Positions 1 to 6,213 of a stretch of 8,897 nucleotides of DNA are shown here, one piece after another. A model generated the notes under the pieces. The model was not told the DNA's origin. It searched no databases and saw only the letters and a list, made by a program, of their open reading frames with translations. The position numbers and the translations under genes were made by a program. Within the stretch, counting starts at the first letter, position 1; each line of letters opens with the position of its first letter. The stretch lies in contig JAAAOD010000103.1 in NCBI GenBank assembly GCA_009908535.1, positions 1 to 8,897 on the forward strand. The letters are read 5' to 3'. Source of the DNA: Verrucomicrobiota bacterium (lineage in GTDB: Bacteria; Verrucomicrobiota; Verrucomicrobiia; Opitutales; Oceanipulchritudinaceae).

Positions 1-9
1 ACTCATCCG

Positions 10-1164
10 ATGAAAGACGAAGATTTAATGCGCGTGGCACTGGCGGAGGCCGACAAGGCAATGGGCCGGACCCATCCCAATCCGGCTGTGGGCGCTGCCA
101 TCCTCCACCGGGGTGAGGTCGTGGCCCGCGGTTACACACAGCCACCTGGAGGCCGGCACGCGGAAATCATGGCGCTGGAGGCGTTCGCGGATATTGGACT
201 TCAGCCGGACGCGGAAACGACCATGGCCGTCACTATGGAACCCTGTTCGACTTCAGGTCGTACAGGGCCCTGCACCGAGGCCATCCTGGCCTCCGGCATC
301 CGGAAAGTCCTCATCGGCACCATCGATCCATGGTGCGAACACCGGGGGCGCGGACTCAACGTACTGCAGGAAGGGGGCGCCGAGCTCCGCTCCGGTGTAC
401 TCGAGCAGGAATGCAGGGACCGCAACCTGATCTTTCACTGGACGCACGAACGCGGCGGTCCCTTTTTCGCCGGAAAGGTGGCGACGACGGTGGATGGCTG
501 CATGGCGACCCGGAGTGGCCTGTCCAAATGGATTACCGGGGAGAAAGCCCGGGCGGACGTGCACCGCTGGCGCCGGTATTTCCCCGCCATCGCGGTGGGC
601 GCCGGGACGGTCCTTTCGGACGATCCGGAACTGTCGGCCCGCCTTCCCGGGGAGGAGCCCTGGTGCTCCCGACGCTTTGTCTTCGATCGGAATCTTGTCA
701 CCTTCAAGGAGTCCCTCGCTCGCGTCTACACGGACGAATGGCGGGGGCAGACCGTCGTTGTTACTTCGAAAGAGCGCGAGGCCGAGGCCCGCAGGCTGGA
801 AGCCAGGCACGGGATCCGTTTCTGGTGCATTTCCGAAGGGCAGACAGACCTCAGTTTCACGGAGTTTGCCGGCCGGTGCTGCGAAGAAAACCTGCAGGGA
901 TTGTATGTGGAGGGCGGCGCGCATTTACTGAGTTCCTTCCTTGGTGCCCGTGCCCTCCATTACCTCTTTGCTTACCGGGCGCCGAAGCTTCTTGCCGATA
1001 CGAGCGGCTTGACCCCTTTCATGGGCGAGGAACCTGCTTCCATGGAAGACACGATACAGCTTCGTGAGGTGCGGCACGAAACCTTTGGCGATGACCAGCT
1101 TGTCCGGGGTTTCCTGCATTACCCCGGATCGGAGGACGACCTTGATGGACCTTTATCTCGCTAG
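10..1164 (+). CDS. ribD: Bifunctional riboflavin biosynthesis protein RibD (pyrimidine deaminase/reductase)
   Basis: A cytosolic enzyme for two consecutive steps of riboflavin synthesis: deamination of the pyrimidine made from GTP by cyclohydrolase II, then NADPH-dependent reduction of the ribosyl chain. The product is 384 aa, normal for fused RibD. The N-terminal deaminase domain (about residues 1-145) has the TxPNPAVGA motif at 21-29, zinc ligands His50 (in HAEIMAL), Cys79 and Cys88, and the proton-shuttling Glu52. The C-terminal reductase domain (about 150-375) starts with PFFAGKVATTVDG and has SKWITGEKARADVHR (172-186), GAGTVLSDDPEL (197-208) and VEGGAHLL (300-307). Oddity: the zinc loop reads PCSTSGRTGPC, where the family usually has His after PCS and Pro before PC. 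The ATG at 10 fits the family N-terminus; Met7 is a possible alternative. The gene overlaps rdgB by 20 bases. Its promoter lies outside the window. Confidence 0.96.
   Translation: MKDEDLMRVALAEADKAMGRTHPNPAVGAAILHRGEVVARGYTQPPGGRHAEIMALEAFADIGLQPDAETTMAVTMEPCSTSGRTGPCTEAILASGIRKVLIGTIDPWCEHRGRGLNVLQEGGAELRSGVLEQECRDRNLIFHWTHERGGPFFAGKVATTVDGCMATRSGLSKWITGEKARADVHRWRRYFPAIAVGAGTVLSDDPELSARLPGEEPWCSRRFVFDRNLVTFKESLARVYTDEWRGQTVVVTSKEREAEARRLEARHGIRFWCISEGQTDLSFTEFAGRCCEENLQGLYVEGGAHLLSSFLGARALHYLFAYRAPKLLADTSGLTPFMGEEPASMEDTIQLREVRHETFGDDQLVRGFLHYPGSEDDLDGPLSR
1131..1135 (+). promoter_or_regulatory. Ribosome binding site of rdgB inside the end of ribD
   Basis: GGAGG lies 9 bases before the ATG at 1145. 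It fixes the rdgB start inside ribD, ruling out the upstream in-frame ATG at 1064, and suggests that the two genes are translated from one message. It is one of only two clear Shine-Dalgarno sequences at a favourable distance in the window. Confidence 0.7.
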
Positions 1165-1759
1165 TGGCAATCCGCATAAACTGGGCGAGTTCGCGGAGTT
1201 GTTCCAGCAACTCGCATTTCCGGTTAACCTTGTCTCCGCCGCCGCCCTCGGCGGTATGCCCCATGTGGAGGAGAACGGGGAAACCTTTGCCGACAACGCC
1301 CGCATCAAGGGCCTCGCGCTTATCGGCAGGTTGCCTTTCCGGACATGGCTCCTTGCCGACGACAGCGGCCTGTGCGTCGACGCCCTCGGCGGTGCGCCGG
1401 GCCTGCGGTCCGCCCGCTATGCGGGAGAAGCCGCCGATCCCGCCGCGAACAATGCCAGGTTGCTGTCCGAACTGGCGGAGGTGCCGGAGGAGGGCCGGAG
1501 CGCCCGCTTCGTGTGCGCGCTTGTGTTCATGCGGAACATCGACGGCGGTACGCAGGAAAAGATCTTTTACGGGGAATGCGAAGGCACCATCCTTTGCGTT
1601 CCCCAGGCCGGAGCGGGGTTCGGGTACGATCCGCTTTTTCGGCCCAATGGCGAGGACCTCAGTTTCGCGGAGCTCGCCGGCGGGAAAAAGAACCGCATTT
1701 CTCACCGCGGTCGCGCCATGCGGCAGCTTGTGGAGTTTCTGCGACGGCAAGGCCAGTGA
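1145..1759 (+). CDS. rdgB: RdgB/HAM1-family non-canonical purine NTP pyrophosphatase (XTP/dITP diphosphatase)
   Basis: Hydrolyses XTP, ITP and dITP to the monophosphate and pyrophosphate, keeping deaminated purines out of DNA and RNA. The 204-aa length is typical. All family motifs are visible: the N-terminal phosphate-binding SGNPHK (7-12), ENGETFADNARIK (43-55), the metal and catalytic region LADDSGLCVDALGGAPG (70-86) followed by SARYAG, GFGYDPLF (158-165) for base recognition, and KKNRISHRGRA (181-191) near the C-terminus. The start at 1145 is chosen because MDLYLASGNPHK matches the family N-terminus and a good GGAGG lies 9 bases upstream. An in-frame ATG at 1064 would add 27 residues with no family match. 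The gene overlaps ribD by 20 bases in another frame, so coupled translation is likely. It faces ispH across an 80-base convergent gap. Confidence 0.96.
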   Translation: MDLYLASGNPHKLGEFAELFQQLAFPVNLVSAAALGGMPHVEENGETFADNARIKGLALIGRLPFRTWLLADDSGLCVDALGGAPGLRSARYAGEAADPAANNARLLSELAEVPEEGRSARFVCALVFMRNIDGGTQEKIFYGECEGTILCVPQAGAGFGYDPLFRPNGEDLSFAELAGGKKNRISHRGRAMRQLVEFLRRQGQ

Positions 1760-1769
1760 AAAGCGGCGC

Positions 1770-1801
1770 GGCGTGCTTGCCAAATCGGAACGTGGCACGC
1801 C
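1770..1801. terminator. Weak hairpin in the convergent gap between rdgB and ispH
   Basis: GGCGTGC (1770-1776) is complementary to GCACGCC (1795-1801) with an 18-base loop. TGCCA and TGGCA inside the same stretch offer an alternative register. The hairpin sits between two convergent genes, where a shared terminator would be expected. On the minus strand a run of four T follows about ten bases downstream; on the plus strand there is no T run. A terminator is therefore only a suggestion. The rest of the gap (1760-1839) shows nothing else. Confidence 0.3.
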
Positions 1802-1839
1802 ACCTGCGGAGGCACGGCAGCCCTTCCCTTCTCTCCGGC

Positions 1840-2727
1840 TTACCCGACCGGCGCGGGCTCGATGGCGGCGAGCTGGTTGCAGACTTCCTTGATGAGAAAC
1901 TCCGGCGTGGAGGCTCCGGCGGTGACCCCGATTTTGCGGTATTGGGCCAACTCTTCACGGTCGATTTCTTTTGCCGTTTCCATGTGGTAGGTGGGCAGGC
2001 CTGTCTTGCGGGCAAGCATGGCCAGCTTGCAGGTGTTGGCGGAATGATGACCGCCAATGACGACGAAAGCCTCGACTTCCTGATCGTACAGGACGGCAAT
2101 GTCTCCTTGCCGGTCCTTGGTCGCCCCGCAGATAGTGTCGAAAACAAGGGCCTCCGGATAGCTTTCTTTCACCCGGTTGGCGATGGCATGAAAATCATCG
2201 GTGAACATGGTCGTCTGGGAGACCACCGCCACCTTGTCGCCGAGGTCCGGGAGCGCATCCACATCCTCGAAGGTCTTCACCGGGTAACCTTTGCCCTTGG
2301 TGTAGCCCATCAGGCCGATCACTTCGGGATGGTTGCGGTCCCCGAAGATAACCGTGGCATACCCTTTGCGGGCATGGATTTTGATTTTGCCGGCGACGAT
2401 ACCGACATCCGGGCAGGTCGCGTCTTTGAACTCAATGCCGAGGCTTTTCAGGTACTGGCGCCGCTCCGGAGAGATGCCGTGGGCGCGGACGACGAGGACG
2501 GAGTTTTCCCGCTCCTCCTCCTTCACCTGTACATCGGAGGAACTCTGGTAATCGCCGACCTCCTGGATGCCTTCCCCCTGGAGGCGTTCCATCATCTGCC
2601 GGTTGTGGATCAGGGGACCGTCGGTGTAGACCGGACGCTTGCCCTTCGCCGCGAAGTCGCGGGCGATCTCAATGGCTCGTTCGACTCCCCAGCAGAAACC
2701 TGCGCTTTGTGCTCGCACCACTTGCAT
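1840..2727 (-). CDS. ispH: 4-hydroxy-3-methylbut-2-enyl diphosphate reductase IspH (LytB)
   Basis: Last enzyme of the MEP isoprenoid pathway. It is an iron-sulfur protein that reduces HMBPP to IPP and DMAPP, the precursors of menaquinone side chains and undecaprenyl phosphate. With the ATG at 2727 it has 295 aa. The three cluster cysteines are Cys12 (GFCWGVERA), Cys105 (ATCPDVG) and Cys200 (ICGATKDRQ). Substrate-binding histidines are His41 (GPLIHN), His83 (RAHG) and His133, followed by the catalytic Glu135 (NHPE). SQTT (170-173), HSANT (228-232) and TAGASTPEF (269-277) are also family motifs. The ATG at 2727 puts Cys12 exactly where E. coli IspH has it. An in-frame TTG at 2745 has AGAGG four bases upstream and would add six residues, so the start is open. 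It is the last gene of the minus-strand run, 61 bases after the PTPS-family gene. Confidence 0.95.
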   Translation of the reverse strand: MQVVRAQSAGFCWGVERAIEIARDFAAKGKRPVYTDGPLIHNRQMMERLQGEGIQEVGDYQSSSDVQVKEEERENSVLVVRAHGISPERRQYLKSLGIEFKDATCPDVGIVAGKIKIHARKGYATVIFGDRNHPEVIGLMGYTKGKGYPVKTFEDVDALPDLGDKVAVVSQTTMFTDDFHAIANRVKESYPEALVFDTICGATKDRQGDIAVLYDQEVEAFVVIGGHHSANTCKLAMLARKTGLPTYHMETAKEIDREELAQYRKIGVTAGASTPEFLIKEVCNQLAAIEPAPVG

Positions 2728-2788
2728 GCTGCTAATCTGGGGCAAGATACCTCTGTCGTAAAGTCCCGGATGCTAGAAAGAGGAGGCA

Positions 2789-3274
2789 TCAGGCCAAATG
2801 CCGCCGCATGGTCGCGCCCTGGCCAGGGCCGGAGTTGATCTCGACGGCCAGCTCGCGGATGCGGTAGGCCGGCTCGGAAGCAAAATCTTTGATGAACTGA
2901 TCGAGGAACCAGCGGGCAAGTTCTTCCACGGTGACATTTTCGAGCGGGAGAAGGGTGGCGTCGCGGCGGAGGAAAGGGATTTTTTCGTCCGCGAAGATGG
3001 CGAAAAGATGGTCGTCGACCTCCTGTATTCTCAGGTGGGGCGAATTTGCCGGGAGAAGGAAGGTCTCGTTGAGGGAGCGGCAGAGCGTTTCCATGGCCCG
3101 CTTGGCAAGACCGTAATCGAAGGTCATGCCGTTCTTGAGGACTTCGCACTGGATCGTCACGCCCGCGGTGAAATTATGACCGTGCAGGTTTTCCCGTTCA
3201 GTGGCGGAAAAGATAGTAAAATGCCCCGCGGAAAACTTGAAGTTTTCCTTAGCGAGATGGATTTCCGTAAGCAT
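2789..3274 (-). CDS. 6-pyruvoyl-tetrahydropterin synthase (PTPS/QueD) family protein, PTPS-III-like, without catalytic Cys
   Basis: A 161-aa protein of the tunnel-fold PTPS/QueD family, whose members act on dihydroneopterin triphosphate made from GTP. The three zinc histidines are present: His18 (FSAGHF), His31 and His33 (LHGHNF). Glu145 in AVEINSGPGQGA matches the pterin-anchoring Glu. The cysteine that QueD carries just before HGH is absent; the sequence reads TERENLHGHN, placing Glu28 three residues before the first His of HGH. The usual Asp-His pair later in the chain is replaced by Asn69-Glu70 (SLNETFLLP). PTPS-III proteins, in which Glu replaces or accompanies the Cys, can stand in for dihydroneopterin aldolase (FolB). 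I infer such a folate role here; queuosine (QueD) or an unknown pterin role remain possible. The ATG at 3274 is preferred over an in-frame TTG at 3283. It lies between guaB and ispH, 67 and 61 bases away. Confidence 0.85.
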   Translation of the reverse strand: MLTEIHLAKENFKFSAGHFTIFSATERENLHGHNFTAGVTIQCEVLKNGMTFDYGLAKRAMETLCRSLNETFLLPANSPHLRIQEVDDHLFAIFADEKIPFLRRDATLLPLENVTVEELARWFLDQFIKDFASEPAYRIRELAVEINSGPGQGATMRRHLA

Positions 3275-3341
3275 GGGTCCCAACGAAACGGCGGAGAGGG
3301 AAGCGGCAACTCATTGCGGGGGGAGTGGTTGAAAAAGCGGA

Positions 3342-4934
3342 TCAGTCGTCGTCTTTGGTGGTTTTCACCTCGACGACGTCATGGGGACTGGATTCGCGTT
3401 GGCCCGCCGGGGAGACGCGGATGTAGCGGGCCTTTTCCCGCAGCTCGGAGAGCGATTCGGCGCCGAGATAGCCCATCCCGCTCTGCAGGCCCCCGATCAA
3501 CTGACGGAGGGTGTCGTCAATGCTGCCGGAAACCTCCTTGAGGGCCTCGATCCCTTCTGCAGCCACTTTATCATGACTGCGGGGAGACTTCGAGGGCCGG
3601 TGCTGGTGGCCGTAACGGGCGGCGGAGCCGGCCCTCATCGCATTCAGGCTGCCCATGCCGCGGTACTGTTTGTAGAATTTCCCGTTGATCTCCATGACGC
3701 TGCCGGGGGCCTCCATGCAGCCGGCGAAGAGGCCGCCGCACATGACCGCGTCGGCGAGGGTCAGGGCCTTTACCATATCGCCGCTTTTGGTAATGCCGCC
3801 GTCGGCGATGGTGCGGACCCCATGGCGCGCGGCGGCACGGGAGCAGACATAGAGGGCGGTCAGCTGCGGGATGCCGATCCCGGCGACGATGCGCGTGGTG
3901 CAGATGGAGCCCGGTCCCTGGCCGACCTTGACGGCATCAGCCCCGCATTTGGCGAGGTAGGCAATGCCTTCCTCGGAAGTGACGTTGCCGGCAATGAGGG
4001 GCAGATCGGGGAACGACTTGCGCAGCAGGCGGACCATTTCCCCGACTCCCTCGGAATGGCCATGGGCGGTGGAGACGGCGAGGACGTCGACGCCCTCCTC
4101 CACGAGGTTGCTGGCGTGGGTGAGAATCCGTTCCTGGTCGAGCTTCCCGGCGGAGGTACGGGCCGCGGAAATGGCAGCGCCGCAGAGAAGGCGGAAACTG
4201 GCGTCCCGGGCGGGGCGCACCGCGGCGTTCTCCTCCTCGCGGATCCGTTCGATGTCGGACATTGTGAAGAGGCCTTTCAGTTCCCCCTGCCGGTCGACCA
4301 CGATGAGTTTGTGGATGCCCATGTGGTCGTTGAAAAAGCGGTCCGCGGCCCCGATGGGATCCCCCGCGATCTCCTCCTCGCGGATGGTGTAGACCTCTTC
4401 CAGTGGTGTCATGGCGTCCGACACCTTCACTTCCCGGTAGCGGTTTTTCACGACACGGCCGCGCAGCAGGCCGAGGAAGCGGTTACTTTCATCGACGACG
4501 GGAAAGGTATGGAACTTGAAACCGCGCTGTTCGATCATGGCGAGAACGTCGGCGATGTAAATATCCGGCTCGACGGAGATCGGCTCCTGGATGAGCCCGT
4601 GGACATCATTCTTCACCCGGGTGACCTGGCGCACCTGCTGCTTTTCGGGCATGTTGTAGTGGATCAGCCCGATACCGCCGTTGCGCGCCATGGCGGCAGC
4701 CATCTCCGCCTCCGTGACAGTGTCCATGTCCGCGGAGAGGAGAGGGATGTTGAGCCCCAGTTTTTCGGCGAGGCGGGTGTCGACGCGGGTGTGGCGGGGA
4801 AGGACCTCGCTGTAGCGGGTGGCGAGGGTGATGTCGTCAAAGGTCAGCCCGACACTGGCGTTTCCGGGGAAAAATTCGTCGGCGGGCTTGTAGAATTTCG
4901 GATCGACTTCTCCGGTCAGTGGATCGTGCTCCAT
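3342..4934 (-). CDS. guaB: Inosine-5'-monophosphate dehydrogenase (IMPDH)
   Basis: Oxidises IMP to XMP with NAD, the committed step to guanine nucleotides; cytosolic, normally a tetramer. It has 530 aa, slightly longer than the usual 485-500 because of an N-terminal extension of about 25 residues and a charged tail ending in TTKDDD. Order: N-terminal barrel half (LTFDDITLA, 30-38), two CBS domains (about 120-235), then the rest of the barrel with catalytic Cys345 in GPGSICTTR, the IMP-phosphate region around IADGGI (376-381), YRGMGSL (424-430) and the flap Arg440-Tyr441. The CBS pair and Arg-Tyr flap argue against GMP reductase. Two very conserved spots differ: SADMDTVTE (Asp69 where Ala is usual) and VSTAHGHSEG (Ser288 where Asp is usual). 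The ATG at 4934 has no visible Shine-Dalgarno. The gene follows menE by 31 bases. Confidence 0.96.
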   Translation of the reverse strand: MEHDPLTGEVDPKFYKPADEFFPGNASVGLTFDDITLATRYSEVLPRHTRVDTRLAEKLGLNIPLLSADMDTVTEAEMAAAMARNGGIGLIHYNMPEKQQVRQVTRVKNDVHGLIQEPISVEPDIYIADVLAMIEQRGFKFHTFPVVDESNRFLGLLRGRVVKNRYREVKVSDAMTPLEEVYTIREEEIAGDPIGAADRFFNDHMGIHKLIVVDRQGELKGLFTMSDIERIREEENAAVRPARDASFRLLCGAAISAARTSAGKLDQERILTHASNLVEEGVDVLAVSTAHGHSEGVGEMVRLLRKSFPDLPLIAGNVTSEEGIAYLAKCGADAVKVGQGPGSICTTRIVAGIGIPQLTALYVCSRAAARHGVRTIADGGITKSGDMVKALTLADAVMCGGLFAGCMEAPGSVMEINGKFYKQYRGMGSLNAMRAGSAARYGHQHRPSKSPRSHDKVAAEGIEALKEVSGSIDDTLRQLIGGLQSGMGYLGAESLSELREKARYIRVSPAGQRESSPHDVVEVKTTKDDD

Positions 4935-4965
4935 TTCATAGGAGAACCGTCCGCGAAGGGGAACT

Positions 4966-6213
4966 TCAAGACGAAAAATCGTCCTCACGGGGGCTGCGGG
5001 AGAGGCAGTCGGGCAGCTGCGGTTTGCCGGCGGCGGAGCGGGGTATTTCGGCCACAACATCGATGGATTTGGGAAGGGCGGCAGAGGGAAGGTGGTCGCG
5101 CAGGGCACGCAGCAGGACCTCTTTCCCGAACGATGGGGGATCCCTCGGAACGACGACGAGGACCACCGCCTGTCCCCAATCGGCATCTTCTCTTGCGCGG
5201 CAGAGGACATCGGCGCAAAGGCCGCTGCGGAGGGCGGCTTCTTCAACCGCTTCGGGCTGGATCTTTTTGCCGCCGGAAATGATGACGCGGTCGTGGCGAC
5301 CGAGGATGCGCAGACCACCGTCCGGATCCAGCTTGGCGAGGTCCTGGGTGCGGAATGGGTGCCGGGAAAAGTTCCGCCGGGCGGGCACATAGGCGCGGAG
5401 GTTGCTTTCGGCATCAACGAGGAGACGCCCACTGCCGGATTCGATTGCGAGGCGCACATGGGGCAGGGCAGTTCCGGACGACGCCTTTCCGGCCAGAAAA
5501 GCGGCGGGAGACAGAACCGTGATCATGGCGGCGGTTTCGGTGGAACCGTAGCAGGGGGCGAGAGGAATCTCCTCCGCGCGTGCCTTGCGCAGAAGGTCGG
5601 CGGGGCAGGCCGCGCCCCCGACAAGGATGAGGCCGAAGCTCCGCAATCTCCGGGCCCCGCCGGCGGTGGCGAGGATTCGCCGGAGTTGCGTCGGGACGAG
5701 CGAGAGCGCGCTTTCCCTGAGGGGAAAGGTCACCTGGGGAAAGCTGTCCGGATCGCGGTAGTCGAGGTAGGCGATCCGGCCGCCGCAGGCCACGGCGCGT
5801 AAGGCCGGCATCATGCCACCGACGTGATAGGGAGGGAGGCAGGAAACACTGTGATAGAGATTCTCGTTGGCGAACCGCTGCGCGTAGCCCTGTGCGGCAA
5901 CGGAAAGAGTGCCGAGGTCATGCAGGCAGAGCCGCGGCCTGCCGGTGCTGCCACCCGTGGGGAGGAGGAGGCGAAAAGCCTTTTCGTTGACGATGTCGGC
6001 GGACGCGGCTTCCGCCCATACCGCGTCTTTCCATGCCTGGGGCCAGTCAGGATCGACCGCGCAGGCACAGCGACCTTGGCGCTGGGCGTCGAGAAAGCCC
6101 GCCCAGAAAGCCTCCGCGGAACGTCCGTCGAGCAGACAGGAAAATTCGGCCGGTCGGCTGGCGGGCAGGGCAAGCGTCAGCGCTGCTTCCAACTGGCGGG
6201 TAATGTCGTCCAC
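4966..6213 (-). CDS. menE: o-Succinylbenzoate--CoA ligase MenE (AMP-binding enzyme)
   Basis: Activates o-succinylbenzoate with ATP and CoA to OSB-CoA, the substrate of MenB in classical menaquinone synthesis. It has 415 aa, short for the ANL family because the N-terminal region before the P-loop is reduced to about 85 residues, as in other compact MenE proteins. Motifs: P-loop TGGSTGRPR (86-94; Arg where Lys is common), PPYHVGG (127-133), YGSTETA (222-228), RTQDLAKLDPDGG (288-300), GRHDRVIISGGKKIQPEAVE (305-324) and the C-terminal catalytic Lys397 in SAAGKPQ. The motifs alone show only an adenylate-forming ligase; the MenE call rests on the adjacent menC. The start is GTG at 6213, supported by a strong GGAGG 10 bases upstream. 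The next in-frame Met is residue 134, past the P-loop. The first 37 bases overlap the end of menC, implying translational coupling. Confidence 0.9.
   Translation of the reverse strand: MDDITRQLEAALTLALPASRPAEFSCLLDGRSAEAFWAGFLDAQRQGRCACAVDPDWPQAWKDAVWAEAASADIVNEKAFRLLLPTGGSTGRPRLCLHDLGTLSVAAQGYAQRFANENLYHSVSCLPPYHVGGMMPALRAVACGGRIAYLDYRDPDSFPQVTFPLRESALSLVPTQLRRILATAGGARRLRSFGLILVGGAACPADLLRKARAEEIPLAPCYGSTETAAMITVLSPAAFLAGKASSGTALPHVRLAIESGSGRLLVDAESNLRAYVPARRNFSRHPFRTQDLAKLDPDGGLRILGRHDRVIISGGKKIQPEAVEEAALRSGLCADVLCRAREDADWGQAVVLVVVPRDPPSFGKEVLLRALRDHLPSAALPKSIDVVAEIPRSAAGKPQLPDCLSRSPREDDFSS

Noticed and set aside
1..13. TGA at 11-13 overlapping the ribD ATG, which could be the end of an upstream gene with an ATGA overlap.
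   Set aside because: Only three codons of that frame are in the window, so there is no way to tell a gene end from chance.
2746..2780. AGAGG before ispH facing a CCTCT further upstream, as a possible hairpin hiding the ribosome binding site.
   Set aside because: The pairing is five bases across a loop of more than 20 with no supporting stem. Chance is the simpler reading, and no known riboswitch motif is visible.
1345..2838. Open frame of nearly 500 codons on the plus strand across rdgB and ispH.
   Set aside because: It runs out of frame through rdgB and antisense through ispH, both fully supported by family motifs. Its product is low-complexity Arg/Pro/Gly-rich and then a reverse image of IspH.
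3275..3341. The 67-base gap between guaB and the PTPS-family gene as a promoter or terminator.
   Set aside because: I see no convincing stem-loop with a T run and no good pair of promoter boxes. It is only a somewhat long intra-operon gap.
3381..5282. Long open frame on the plus strand opposite guaB (about 630 codons).
   Set aside because: It is the antisense of guaB and the end of menE. Its product has no recognisable motif, while the minus strand carries complete IMPDH and MenE. Long antisense frames are expected in GC-rich DNA.
4935..5459. Upstream extension of the guaB frame to a much longer protein (705 residues).
   Set aside because: The added part overlaps the end of menE in another frame and has no IMPDH similarity. 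The family-like N-terminus begins at the ATG at 4934.
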